The notes under the pieces: model-generated
Seen by the model: the letters and a program-made list of their open reading frames with translations, nothing else
The model's database searches: none
What the model was told of the DNA's origin: nothing
Shown here: positions 23,807-37,909 of the stretch, one piece after another
Layout: each line of letters starts with the position of its first letter
Position numbering within the stretch: the first letter of the stretch is position 1
Program-made: the position numbers and the translations under genes
Source: Diplosphaera chodatii
Lineage: Eukaryota > Chlorophyta > Trebouxiophyceae > Prasiolales > Stichococcaceae
Assembly: GCA_032358165.1 (NCBI GenBank)
Contig: JAALGY010000017.1
Coordinates: 2,666,001-2,730,000, forward strand
Direction of reading: 5' to 3'
DNA length: 64,000 nt

Positions 23807-25666
23807 CTATGCGACGCTCTCCACTCGCAGCGCATGCATCTGCAGGGACGCCGCATTGGCTTCCATGGCCTCCAGCCGCCGCGCCTCAGCGGCCGCCTCT
23901 GCTTGTGCCGCCAGCTTCTCGACCCCCTCTGGCGGCTCTGGGAGCAGCAGCTTCAGCCGGAAGGCGTCCGTGCCGCTCAGATAGTACCTACATTGCACAA
24001 CATGCCATCTATATTCACGGGAGACCACCAAATTAAGCCAACGCGCTACTGCATGTGGCAACAGAAGCGCATCCAGTGCAGGATCACACTGCAATGCACA
24101 GCGTTGGAGCCTGAACAATGACCAGCAGGCAGATGGTGTGAGCAGATACACAGAAGGAGTCCAGGTGTACGGAGCCGTTGTGCACCTTTCGAGGCGCTTG
24201 TCCCGGATGAAGCCGAGGCCCTCGTACATGGCGAGCGCGCCCGCATTGTGCGTCTCGGCCTCCAGCACCACCTCGGTCGCGCCCTGCAGCCGCATACCCT
24301 CGATCGCCCGCCGCACCAGCTGCGTGCCTGCAGCAGTGCGGCCACCCAACGTGACATCTGCAGTCTTTGTCCCGAGGAAGCCACATGCGCAGACAATTGC
24401 ACAACCCACTTGGCCTCGGCTCGAAGTGGGTCACCACCGCTTCCATGCCCTCCCTGGGCACGCAGGCTTGCCACTGCATCTGGCATGTCCCTGCAGAGCC
24501 TCACCTATGCCTCCACCGCGGAAGGGTTTCTGCACCACCAGCATGGCGATGTACCCACGCATGGCGCCTGAGCTCTTATGTGGCTCCACCTTCAGTGCAG
24601 CAACAGCATGACGTTGGTTTAGGGACAGTGCTGGAGGGGGCTGCATCAAGCCATGCGGCAGCTGGTTTATACATTGCGCATGCTGTGTCCAACAATCTAC
24701 AGGTGGCAACTAGAGTGTAGTCGCAGGAAACACGCTGCATGTGAGCCGGCCCATGAGTGATAGTCGCGCACCTTGGCGACGATGGTGCCGACTGGCGTAC
24801 CACTGCCGTCGCAGGCGAACACGCACAGGCTGGGCCACTGGTGCAGGAAGTACCTGCACACAAAGACTGCAAGGTGGTCACATGCGAGCATCTCAGGGCG
24901 CACGGACATGCACCAGTGCGGGGCCGGGTGCAGAAGGGCACCTGTAGGTGAACACCGAGTAGGGCTCGCTGAGCTCCGTGTCTATGAGTCGCATCACATG
25001 CTGCAAGTCCTCCTCCCCTCGGTACTGCACTCGCCATTGAGCCAGTGTCAGCGCCTGATGCGCCGCACATGCTCGGTGCCAAGACAGGAGCTGCGAGGAT
25101 GCAAGATGCACACAGGACCGCAGCCCCTTCCGTGAAAGCAGCCCTGCAGTAAACCTGCTCAAATGATTGCCTGGCCTCCTGGTTAGCTCCCTTACCTGGC
25201 GGTAGGTGACCTGGCTGCCTTTTGCCCGGCTGCTCTCCGCTGTGTCGCCTGCAGCGCTGTCCAGCGCTGGGTTGCCGCTGACCCCATTGGCCATGCTGAT
25301 GCCATCTTGCTGCCTGTCGTCGCAGCTGGCCACCGGCTCGACCGCCTGCGGTCCTGCAGGGACTGCAATATTGCTGGCCGCTGCGGTCGCCCCAGACTCC
25401 GGCAAGCCGGCAAGTGCGGGCAGCGCCTCCGCCGTGGGCTGTGACTCAGCTGCGCCGCCTTCCCTCTCAGCCGCAGCCATGTGCGGGCGCTGGCCGTGCC
25501 GCTGCGTCGGCAGCTGCAGCTTTGACAAGGGCTGCTGCCCGTGCGCCTGGCTTGGCGGCTGCACTCGGCCCCAGTCACCTGACCTGCCTTGTGACGATAC
25601 TCGCCCGCCGCTGGCTGATGTCGAACCCTCGACACCTGAGAGGGACGTGGTCCGGCTGTGCCTCAC
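23807..25666 (-). CDS. NAA30: NatC N-alpha-acetyltransferase catalytic subunit NAA30
   Basis: GNAT-family enzyme that acetylates N-terminal Met followed by hydrophobic residues, as the NatC catalytic subunit. Exons 25666-25196, 25054-24942, 24853-24772, 24589-24505, 24327-24186 and 23987-23807 give 357 residues. The GNAT core starts near 165: [43 protein letters not shown], the acetyl-CoA loop [35 protein letters not shown] and [20 protein letters not shown]. The last segments match NAA30 specifically. An N-terminal extension of about 155 low-complexity residues precedes the core. A charged Glu/Ala-rich helix ([18 protein letters not shown]) forms the C-terminus. A NAA38-like protein is encoded at 61328-62078. 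Confidence 0.93.
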
Positions 25667-26697
25667 TGGCGGGATACTGTACTACCTTGATGCATGCAGC
25701 AAATATTGTAGCAAGGGTGCACGACCGCAGCTTGAGGGACCAACCTGCCTACGCTACTGTACATGGCCGACGTGTGCTACATTCAACACACTCGGATAGC
25801 ACCAGCGTCAACTGGATGCAGAGCAACGCAGGACTCGGAGAGGTCGTTGCGTGTGCGATCCCCAAGCAGGATCTGAGTCAGTCGATGCTAGCAATGCTGC
25901 TGCGCGATGTCTTGATCGACGTAATAGCCTAGCAGCTAACTGTTACTGGCATGGTTCAGCCGTCATACACGATGTGACCGGCACAATAGTCGGGCTGCAG
26001 ATAGCTGGAACTGATGACTCAGCCCGAGATCTGTACCAGTGGAACAGGAAGGCAGGCAGTGGTCCAATGCTGCTGAGGTCCTGAGGACTTGCATGTCAGC
26101 AGAACAACTCTTGCTAAGTCGAGGGTGTGCTTGACTATAAAGACACTCGATTCAATCCACATCAGACGGTGATCACGTCGGTATTGATACTCAATCCTGC
26201 TGCAAAATAGACGGCGCCCTCCCCCAAGATGCATCAACTTCAGAATTAGAAGAAGAAGAGCTGGCCAGAGTGCCGTGGGCAGCAGCGCGACAGCTGCAGC
26301 ACCATGACTGTCAGCTCAGACAGCTGGCACTGCTGGCTGCCTGGACGCCCAGCCGGCGTCATCGTGGCTGCTCGCAGCCTATCAAAGTCAATAGGGTCAG
26401 AGACGGCAGGGCCCCGTCGCCCAGACATCAAAACCCACATCTGATGGCAATGGTCGAAGCACTCAGCAGCCGCTTGCCACTGGCTGCCTCACTCGGCTGC
26501 TGCCTGCTCGGTGGCGTCAGCCACAGCAGTGCCCTCGCCGCTGTCGGCCTCAGCAGTGCCGCCATCTGCCACGCCTCCCTCAACAGTGCCTGCCTAGGCA
26601 GGCTCTCCATCACCGCTGCCGTCGCCCCCTGCACCTGCGATGGCAGCGGTGCCGCCTGCTTCTGCCGCCGCTGGCGCTCCATTGCCACTGGGCAGGG
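25667..26697. other. Intergenic, contains a frameshifted relic of the TRF-like C-terminal tail
   Basis: 1031 bases between NAA30 and TRF-like copy A, both minus strand. The part at about 26430-26697 is closely similar to the coding tail of copy B (about 31132-31400) but lies beyond copy A's stop codon, because copy A has lost the frame. The remainder has no recognised coding content. Confidence 0.6.
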
Positions 26698-29600
26698 TCA
26701 TATCGCCGGCAGCCTCTGTGAACACAGAGCATACTGGTCTTGCAGATGGCAGCTTCCATCCTGCCCGCCAGCAAAGCTGTGCTGTGCATCGGCGTGCAGC
26801 AGGCGTGTTCCCACATGCTGTCCATCTTCACAGCAATGTCTCGAGCTGTGAGTGTGCTGCGCACCTCCGTCCCCAGGAGGCGCATGCTCGTCCAGCTGCT
26901 CAGCAGGCGGCAGCTGCGGCGCTGCCGGTGTACCACGATGGCCAGGCTCGTTGCCGTTTCGTGGGTCTTCCTCCGCCAGCTGAGGGTTGTTGTCAAGGAG
27001 TCGTCGCCACTTGTCTTTCAGGTCGACCTGCAGCATGCGGCCAGAAATTGATGCCATATTTGCAATGTCATAGGCGTGGCCTGCGTGGCTCATGTTCGCC
27101 TTATAATGGTCCAGTACCATGGATCACCATCAGCAGCATCTCTACTCACGTTAGAGCGGCGGTGAATCATGTCGCCCTCCTCCGTGCTCTTGTGCATCTG
27201 CATCCAGTTGCTGCTGCCGAATCGCCGAACCAGCCGAATCAAGTGGTCCGTCTCCTACAGGTGACAACGACGCAGATGAACCACTCTGCGGATGTCTGGT
27301 AGTAGGTGCGACTGGTAGCGCTGATAGTGCTGTCATGCTTGCGGATGTGCAGCTCAGAGGACCATCCTAGTGTACCATCACACGTCATGCATAAGCTTGT
27401 CATGACGACTGATGCTTTAGATAGGCTACTGACTTCCAGCAGTGTCACAGTGTTCCACAAGCGCATACCTCTTGCTCCCACTTCCCTATCTTCCGTCGGC
27501 CTCCAGCAATGACGCTAGCAGATTCTGGTGTGACGTCTGGCTCTGAACGACGACCTGGCTGCCTCGCCGGCGTCTCCATTGGGCCTGGCACCTTAAAACA
27601 CCAGGCCAGCAGTCAGTTGCCTTGGTATGCTCTGTATGCGTCAGATTGTCGGACTAAGCAGACCGTTTGTTGACCGTTGTTGCCATTATGTGGACTGGCT
27701 CCAAGACCAGCTCCTGCTTATCATTCAGCTTATCATTCATGCGAAGCCTACACAGGACTTCCACATTGTCATCTGCCATGTGGGTTGCGGGAGTCATCAT
27801 TGACTGGCATGCGTAGCGCTGCCATGCGCTATCGCAGGCACGGCAGGTAGACTTAGCTTTCATGCTCAGCATATCAGTACAAAACGGACTATGCTGCTGA
27901 CAGTGGTCGGGTTGCCAGATAACCAAGCAAGCGGTGTACCTCGCGAGGGGTGTCGATGCACTCCACGGTGCGCCTCCGCCGCGGTTGCGATGGCCCAGGC
28001 TCACCTGACCATGTACATATGGCAGCGAAAGTGGCCGCATTGCTTGGTGTGACAACGGTGGTGCCAGTGCCCGAGTCCAAGATGTGTGCTCAGATCCGGC
28101 AAGATCAGGTAGTTCACTGTTGCACCCTCTTGTCAACAGCAACAGTGACAGCACGGCATCTTCTCTTGCTTCATGTGCATGAGCGTGCGCTTAGGCTGGC
28201 TATCCTGGCTGATCGCATGCTCCAGCTGCTGCTGGCATTGCATTTACCTGAACTGGGTGTAGCCACCCTGTGGCGCGCTGGGGTGCCAGGCGCGATGCCG
28301 CCAGCCACCGCGGAAGCGTCATTCAGGTGCAGTCCATTACCTGCAATGGCCTCCTGTGCCTACAGGAAACACAGACGCTGCAGAGAGGCCAACAGTCTGC
28401 ACGTCATTTGATGCACAATGCACAGTAAATTGAGGCGACTGCGCACAAACATGCTGCCATGGAGCAGACTAAGAGTTGCAGCATTGTCGTGTATCCATGC
28501 GCACCCGCACGCTCTCAATGAGTTGCTGATTCGAGGCATCGTTGATCATCGGCTCCTGCAGCATGCGTGCAGGAATCCTGACAACTCCCAGGTGCTGCAG
28601 CGCCGCTGCAACTGTCCTGCCACATGCCTACGACAGGACACCAGTCGTCCTGTTGTCAGCTGATGTCCTTCATTGTGGAATCAGCTGGTGGACAGTGCAT
28701 CCTAAATCATATAGGTTGATACAGCAAGGCACACAGCAGCAAGGCACACTAAGGGACAACCATATATAGGTCTCACCTCAGGTGAGACCGGCTCATGCCT
28801 GGCGACACAAGGCCGACCCTGCAGCAACAAGGCGGACGTATGGTGTTCAACGTGTGACGTATATGAGACTGTGCAGAACTTGCAGGCTGCTCTGATCAGG
28901 TGCATCAGGTGCCTGAAGAACGTGCTCATCAGCAAATGAGCACCTCATCTGAATTGGGTCGCCGCTGCTTGCGGGGACGCTCGTCCAGCTGCTCACTACA
29001 GCCCCGCAAGTGAAACGTTGTTGCAAGAGACTTGCATACAGACACACCTCGGCCACAGGCACAGAGTTGAAGGTGCTGTGCTGATGCAGCAGATGTACGC
29101 ACATGTTGAGGAAGCACTCACATGATGCTATGGCCCTTGATGTCATCGTCTCCTGCATGCTTCACCAGCTCCTGAAAGCATGTGAGCATGCTGGTTACTG
29201 GGTGGCACATGACGCACCACTGTCAGGCCACACAGCAGGCACTCGTAACGCACTCAGATATGACACGTTGAAGCCTCAGTGCGAGCTACACGCTCGTGGC
29301 GCACTTGCAAAAATACAGCGCCGAGTCCTTTCGTGGCCATCTCAACAAACTTCTTGAGGTCCTCCAGCACCTGCCATGGCAGACATGATTTCCATCATGT
29401 GATGTGTGATCATCTTGCATGCAATGCATCGCCACATCAACAGCCAGATCCGTGGTTGGAATGAGCAAAAATCCATTGCTGCTGTCCTACACACTTGTCC
29501 CATGTCTGGCAAGCAAACACACTGCATGTTTGCAACCAGACCTTGGTGTCGGTGAATTCTTCTGTGGCCGCAAGTATCCGTGCAGCATTTGGCAGCTCTT

Positions 29601-30562
29601 CACGTCGTGCTACTGTGTTGAGTGTCATCAGCTCGTGAAACTGGTCCTTGCTGCAGCATATGCACAACAGCACATGGCTGACGTAAGTATGGTGCAAGGT
29701 GGTGTCACAGAGGCACGTAGCGCCCACATGCTCCGTGCCCAGCTTTTTTAAAACAGCATAGACTGACAAGCTCAGGGACAGCACATACAGGTGCAGAGCT
29801 GTCAACAGCGAGCATGCATAAGGGGGTGGTCAACAGCATAATAAGGGGGTAACCCACATCTTCTTGCCGTAGTCGCCTGCAAGTGGCCACATGGAACAGT
29901 GATGCTGTTCGAAGGCATCGCGAGGGCTCTCTTCTTCCAGAATTCCTGGGTATACCAGGCCCTGCAGCTTTTTGAGCACCAGGTTGAAGCCAATCTGCAT
30001 ACCAAAAAACAGTACATCTGCGCTTGCATGTTCAACGATGCCTGCTCACACACATTCCAAATCACAGTCAACATACACACACTACGCATCACGTTGTACG
30101 GCCTTGTTTCGAGCGGTATGAGGTCGTTCAAGCAGGCCAAGGCCATTGCCGCCGAGAGTCAAGAGCACCACAAACATGCTGCGGACGCTGGCGCAGTCTA
30201 ACATCTATCTAGCACGTCAGCCATCGCTATCTGACAGAGCAGGCTCTTACCCGCAAGCCCAGCGTCACATCCGGCTCGAGTAGGCTGGGATCGCTGTACT
30301 GTTCATCGAACATGGTCTTCCCGCTGCTGATATGCTGGCTCACCAAGGTGGCAAGCGTTCCCAATTCATCTATAGCGCGCGCGCTGAGCTGTTCGCTGCC
30401 GCTTGCGACCTTGCGCAGCCAATGTAGCGCAGCGAGTGCGCGGAGTCTTGGCTGATCTGCAAGACCACGTTGTGCTGCTGCCTCAAACTGAGCAACTGCA
30501 CCACTATCTGTTTTATCGGAGGCGAGGAGCGCCTCCCACGCCCACTGCTCGACCAGCGACAT
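26698..30562 (-). CDS. TRF-like telobox Myb protein, copy A (putative TRFH domain plus C-terminal Myb)
   Basis: Predicted telomere-repeat-binding protein. Twelve exons: 30562-30251, 29994-29858, 29677-29542, 29370-29305, 29171-29122, 28995-28944, 28555-28505, 28359-28248, 28004-27940, 27591-27469, 27254-27150, 27027-26698; 512 residues. Residues 1-217 are helical and follow the TRFH pattern, including CSKDQFHELM (compare SQKDTF in human TRF1) and VLEDLKKFVEMATKGLGAVF. A basic stretch DERPRKQRR (about 240) resembles a nuclear signal. The Myb (about 365-416) reads GKWEQEETDHLIRLVRRFG, then SNWMQM, then RRSNVDLKDKWRRLL, the telobox signature. The tail is shortened by a one-base frameshift relative to copy B. 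Start Met at 30562 matches copy B; 30643 is an upstream in-frame alternative. The Myb is solid; the TRFH call is inference. Confidence 0.78.
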
Positions 30563-31131
30563 GATGAAGTGTCTGCACTGTGGGCGTACAGCCAGTGGGT
30601 TGCTGAGCTCGCGCTCGGCGATGATATGCCTTAGGGGATGCAAACAACGCGTCAGGCGTCACGAACCTCCCCGATCCCTTGCAACGCCTTGCAGGCGGCA
30701 CGCTCACACTCAATTGAGTCTGGTTGCAGTGCAAAAGTGTAGCGCTGCCGGGCGTGACGTTTTGGGTTGAACATTCTGCACCCTGGCGCAACTAGGGTCG
30801 CACATGTGTTTTACGGCTTGCATACGCCAGGGTATCGTATGCAACGGATGGTGGATGCATTCACCGAATGTACGGTGTCACACCATCCGGCGAAGTCACA
30901 ACCAGGAGCGCGCTGCACGCCAAAGTGCTATGGCACAACTCAACAGCTGCAGCACTGCCACTGTTGCCTTGCACTGCTGGGACTGCTGGCCGCCGAGACG
31001 CATCACAGTAGTGGCTCAAACGCTGTCGCCTCAATATGGGTTCAGCAGCTACATGCCCCAATCGCCTACAGAGGCGTCCAAATGTACTGGCTGTCGTCGA
31101 GGCAGCCAGCCAACGGTGAGAATCTGCTGCC
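30563..31131. other. Intergenic between tandem TRF-like copies
   Basis: 569 bases between the start of copy A and the stop of copy B, so it should contain copy A's promoter and copy B's 3' UTR. No further exon was recognised. An in-frame upstream Met for copy A lies at 30643. Confidence 0.4.
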
Positions 31132-34100
31132 TTACTCGGCTGCTGCCTGCTCTCCTGCCTGCTCCGTGGTGCCGGCAATAGCGGTGCCCTCGCCACTGCC
31201 GGCCTCGGCAGTGCCGCCCTCGGCGACGCCTCCCTCTACAGTGCCTGCCCCGGCGGCCTCTCCATTGCCGCTGCCGTTCATCCCTGCATCCGCTGCAACG
31301 GCAGCAGTGCCGCCGGCCTCTGCCGCCGCTGGCGCTCCATTGCCGCTTTGCAGGGCCGTGTCGCCGGCAGCCTCTGTGACCATAGAGCATACTGATCTTG
31401 TAGATGTGAGCTTCCATGCTGCTCCGCAAGCAAATTGATGCTGTGTATCGGCGCGCAGCAGGCATGGAAAGCTGATGCTGTCCATATCCATATCCACAGC
31501 AACACTTCGAGAGGATTGAGGCTGCTGCGCACCATCGTCCCCAGGAGGCGCATGCTCGTCCACCTGCTCAGCAGGCGGCAGCCGCAGCCTTGCCGGCGTG
31601 CCATGTGGGCCGGGCTGGTCGCCGTCTTCCACGCCCACATTCTCCAGCTCAGGGCGCGCCTTGCACATGTTGCGCCACTTGTCCTTCAGATCAACCTGCG
31701 ACGCATCCGAGTGGCTACTGGTTTGCTCCCTAGATCCTGGACACCGAAAATGCAGCTGACATGCGCTTCATGGCAGGCCGAGTCGCATTCTCCTACATGT
31801 CAGGAGGAGCGTAAGCAGTGAAGAACCTCACCGCACTGCGGCGCTGGATTAGGTCGTCATGCTGCAAGCTCTTGATCATTGCTGCCCATGATCCCATTCC
31901 AAATTCGGCGACCAGGTTGATCAGTTGGTCCGCCTCCTGCAGTTAGCACCGATGCCTCTTCAACAACATACGATCAACATATGCCAGCTTGATCGCACAA
32001 TGTGACACTGCGTCAGATTGATGTGAACAGGGAGACCCAGGTCAGGGGCGATGCTACTGGTCAGTAGCAATATGTCAACCGCTGACCATGAGCAGCTTCG
32101 AGGCATTGGCTTCCCAACATCGTGATATTGCACTCAGACTTACCTCCTGCGTCCATCTGACTGTGGGCCGTCGGCCCTTCGGCTCGCCAGGGCCCTGTGG
32201 CGGGCGATATGACGGCGGGCGGTACGCTCGCCTTGTCGGCGATACCTCCATCGGGTCTGGCACCTGCACACCGCCACCCAGCTGTTTTGACGGTCCATCC
32301 AAAGGCATACAGAGATCTGCCAGGTCCGCGCTCATCAACATCCAGCTTCTCGTGTGGACACTGCAACAAGAAGTGCTGAGTGCATTGCCAGAACGCTGCC
32401 AGCATGGCCATGCATGGCCCACGCTTGTGTTCTTCACGGGACGAGGAAAGGCATACATATGCACCTCGCCAGGGGTGTCGACCCATGCCATGGTGCGCCC
32501 TTGCTGCGGCTGCGATGGCCCGGCGCCACCTGAACAGCACCAAGCATCTGGAGGATGGTCATTGCAGGAGACTGCTGTGCCCTTCCCTCTCAACGGCTGC
32601 TATGATGTCGCGCAGGGCAGGGGCAACAGATCGGCGTGCCACTGGTACGTCTGCACTGTGCATGAGTGGAGAGCACGACATGGTGCTGCACTTCTCGTGA
32701 AGTATTGTGCCTTGCAAGGCAGCCGGCTGGCCGGCTGCGCTACCTCTGCTGCCAAGCACTGACCTGTATTCGGCACCGGCACCCTGGCGCGCGCTGGGGT
32801 GCCCATCACAGTGCCACTTGCCACTGCTGGGGCCCGCTCCGCATACAGGCCGTCCTCCGCATAAGCCTCCCGTGCCTGCAGATGAGTGACACGGCCCGCT
32901 GCATTGTCGCACACCACTGCGGACAAGCTATGCTCGTGACGAACGATGCCCTTGCCTACATACATATTACAGCAGGGCTGATGCCTGTTGATGATGCATT
33001 CTCACCCGCACACGCGCATTAAGGCGCTGCGCCGAGGCATCGTTCATGATCTGGCCTCGGGTCGCCCTTGCGGGAGTTGCTACAAGACCCATTTCTTGGT
33101 TGTATGCTGCGAATGCTCGGGCGTATGCCTATATACATGTGAACATGCAGGTTGACAAGAGGTGGTCACTGCCTTTGCGCATGACTTATGTGCATTTGAC
33201 TGGAGACAAGCAGCATCACAGTGCCTATCATACCTCAGGTGACGTAAGCCCAGCCTGCAGCAGTAACGAACGATTGTTGACCGAGAATAAGATCCTTTGA
33301 CAGCAAGCTCTATGAGCTAGGAGCTGGAAGTCATGCAAAGCAGCACCAGTTGCAGGAAAAATGTTGCGAAGGCAAGGTGTCAGCACCTCATCAGCCTCGA
33401 GGCGCTGTTGCTTGCGAGGGGGCTCCTTCAGCTGCTCACTGCAACCGCAGGCAACCCCTCACGCATGTTAACAGCAGATATAACGGATGCCACCACGCAT
33501 GGCGTGCAATTGCGACTCATGCCACAAGTGCAGATGCTGAGCTCTGCACGTAAGATTAAGCAAGGGGCTGAGGACAGCACTTACCGGATGTTCTGGCCCC
33601 TGAAGTCGTCAGCTGTTGCGAATTGCGCCACCTCCTGCAAGATGTCAAACTGGGTAGCCAGTTGGCGGTAAACACGCATCTGCCTCATTGTGAGCTGCGT
33701 CTGGATGATCATATATATTCGTATATATGATATACGAATCTCTTAGCACTGTTGTCTGAGGCAGGGCAAGCTTCAACAAGGGTGCCACCGATCACCTGCA
33801 GGAAAGCAGGGCCGAGGCCCTCGGTGGCTTCCCCCACAAACTTCTTAAGGTCTTCCAGCATCTGCATGCGCAGCAGCTTAGCACCACTTGTATTAATACT
33901 TTATCTTTTGGAACATCGTAAAGGGCAAAGTCGCACGCTACACAAACTTGCCTGCTGGATGCATGTCATGTCGTAGGGCAAGTACCTTAGGTTCAATGGA
34001 CGCTGTCAAGGCCGCCGCCTCCCGAGCCAGGCCCAGCACATCCTCAGGCCGCGCCGCAGCATAGGTTTGCATCAGGCGATCAAACGTATCCTTGCTGCAG

Positions 34101-34891
34101 AACATGCAGTGCAGCGTGGTGCTGGTGAGCATCTCATGACAGTGTCAACACGCCCAGTCCCTCCAGCTTGTGTTTGATGTCGTTCGACACACAACAGCAG
34201 TGAAACCCAGGTCATGGCGCAGAGCGGACACCAGTATTGTGATGATGACTCACTTGTTGCGTCCACTGATGCCCGCGTCTTTCCACCCGGAGCAGTAGCG
34301 CTCGAATGCCTCACCAGGGCTGCTTGTGTTGTCGCTGCCCGGAAAAGGCAGGCCCTGCAAATTCTTGAGCACCAGGACAAAGCCGGCCTGCATACACAGC
34401 TCAGTGTCGGCGCCTGCACGCCAGCTTGTGCCTGTCTAGAGGTCCCAAAACCGATGTTTGTGTAGCACGCGGTGTTCACTCGGTGTTAACACCAACCTGA
34501 CCAGGGATCCTTTCTAAAATTTCATCAGACGCCTCGCACCATTGACAGGACCAGTCTCAGCATGACAGCAGAGGCACTCCAAGGATGGACCAAAGCTTAC
34601 CGCCAGAGTGAGTTCGGCCTCCGGCCTGAGCTGATCTAGCGCAGTGTATTGGTCGAGAGTGGCCTTGTCCACCAGCGCTGTGAGATCTTCCAAACACTCT
34701 ACCGTGCGGGTACCCAGAGGGTCATGGCCATTTGCAACCTCTCGCACATAGAAGACATCAAGGCGCGCACGTAACGCTGGCTGCCGATCCACAAGCATGT
34801 AGAGAGCAGCCGAATTTGGTTCAACTGTTTCGATGTGTACGCTATCGGAGGCAAGAAGCATCTCCCACGCCCACCTCTCAGCCATCGACAT
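31132..34891 (-). CDS. TRF-like telobox Myb protein, copy B (putative TRFH domain plus C-terminal Myb)
   Basis: Paralogue of copy A with the same 12-exon layout and identical intron phases: 34891-34601, 34387-34254, 34121-33986, 33861-33796, 33634-33585, 33438-33387, 33050-33006, 32875-32764, 32529-32465, 32263-32144, 31936-31832, 31695-31132; 579 residues. It opens MSMAERWAWEMLLASD (copy A: MSLVEQWAWEALLASD). TRFH-like helices include LVLKNLQGLPFPG, CSKDTFDRLMQTYAAARPED and MLEDLKKFVGEATEG. The Myb (about 354-405) reads VRWTQEEADQLINLVAEFG, then GSWAAM, then QRRSAVDLKDKWRN, the canonical telobox. A Gly/Ala/Glu-rich tail of about 180 residues follows, much longer than in animal TRFs, where the Myb is terminal. 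Expected role: telomere binding as a dimer. Conserved exons argue that both copies are under selection. Confidence 0.82.
33717..33739. repeat. Perfect 10-bp AT-rich inverted repeat with 3-base loop
   Basis: ATTCGTATAT and its exact reverse complement are separated by ATG, inside the fourth intron of TRF-like copy B. It could form a small cruciform or hairpin. No function is claimed. Confidence 0.8.
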
Positions 34892-35555
34892 GATGTAGAG
34901 GTGTGTGACTGGTGACCAAGGTGCTCAAGACCGTCAAAGCTACACGCCCACTGGGAGGCGATATGCCAAGGGGCAACCACACAGTAGACCCCTCTGAGCT
35001 GATGCAGTCCGTTCGACACCTTGCAGCAGTCCCAAGAGAGAGACACCCCTATCGATGAGCGTGCAGTGCTAATGGCGCAAGTGGCTGTGATCGGCGGATG
35101 CTGGGTTGTCATGACCGCGGTTGGGGTCGCAACTGTGGTTTCGGCATCATTTACGGCAGGTTTTACGCTGAAAACTTATGGTCGGCATGTACGTACGGTT
35201 GGCATCCTGCTTTCTCTAACAGCAGCATGGTGCGGCGACAGGAGCGTTGCCATCATTGCACGTCTGATGCACTGATCTCGATCATCGTTCGACACCGAGA
35301 CAGTATTCATACCTGCAGAGCGTTTGCCAGTCCACAGCAGAGTCCCCGCATGCACCATGCCGCACATGCTGTTGCTGTGCCAGCCCGCAAGTGGTAGAGA
35401 CATCGTACGATCAGCAGTTGTCTGCGTGTCCCTTCAGCGTTCTTCCGCGATCATCCATCGCTGCAGTCTTGCTCAATCCTGATCCACCAACGGCATATGT
35501 TGGCCGCCCGGCGCTGTGCTGACAGCAGCAAGCAGCCCAGAATCGAGGCGGTCGC
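34892..35555. promoter_or_regulatory. Divergent region between TRF-like copy B and CFIm25
   Basis: 664 bases separate the two start codons on opposite strands, so both promoters and 5' UTRs should lie here. No specific element was recognised. An open frame at 34699-35112 on the minus strand overlaps exon 1 in another frame and is not considered coding. Confidence 0.4.
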
Positions 35556-37403
<1,848 letters not shown>

Positions 37404-37909
37404 CGGCAGTGTGTTCTGGTCGACCATAGCTTCAGCCATGTCATTCTTAAAACGTGACCAGTGAGACTTGGCCTGGTGTGGAGCTTGCTGGATTCAGATG
37501 GTGAACGAAAGCCCTTACGCTACAAGCAAGGCAGCGGGCTTGCCTGCTGTGACGCTGCTTTTGTGATGGTCGGCGAGCGTGGTGGGCAGTTGCTGCTGTC
37601 TGCAGATCATTTCGGACTTCATGGCTAATCAACTTGTGCTGTCTGCCTAGTGGAAAAGGAAAGCTACATGCACATACACACTGCAATACAAAGATTGGCA
37701 CCCGCTCACCAACATACAATTTGGCAGCAGTAACCAGCGCTCTGATCAGGGTCGCTAGCCTGTAAGGCTGCCGTACCACATGTGTCTCACTGTTCTGCCT
37801 CCGCACTATGGCACCAGCGCTGAGCTTTGCACCCAGAAGTCCAGACACCCCAGATGACCATCTGCTTTCTACAGCCTCGCTGCAGCATCACCAGCAGGCG
37901 CTTGTTATG
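37404..37909. other. Intergenic between convergent CFIm25 and MscS-like genes
   Basis: 506 bases between the stop codons of two convergent genes, taken to be 3' UTRs. No coding exon or repeat was recognised. Confidence 0.4.

Noticed and set aside
26698..30562. TRF-like copy A as a dead pseudogene
   Set aside because: All 12 exons have usable splice sites and agree in phase, and the Myb is intact. Only the variable tail is shortened.
33986..34254. An apparent reading-frame break between exons 2 and 3 of TRF-like copy B
   Set aside because: It disappears when the acceptor at 34121/34122 is used. The equivalent choice in copy A (donor 29858, acceptor 29677) also restores phase.
26698..34891. 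Plant TRB/SMH family identity for the telobox proteins
   Set aside because: That family has the Myb at the N-terminus followed by a histone H1-like domain. Here the Myb is near the C-terminus and no H1 domain is seen.
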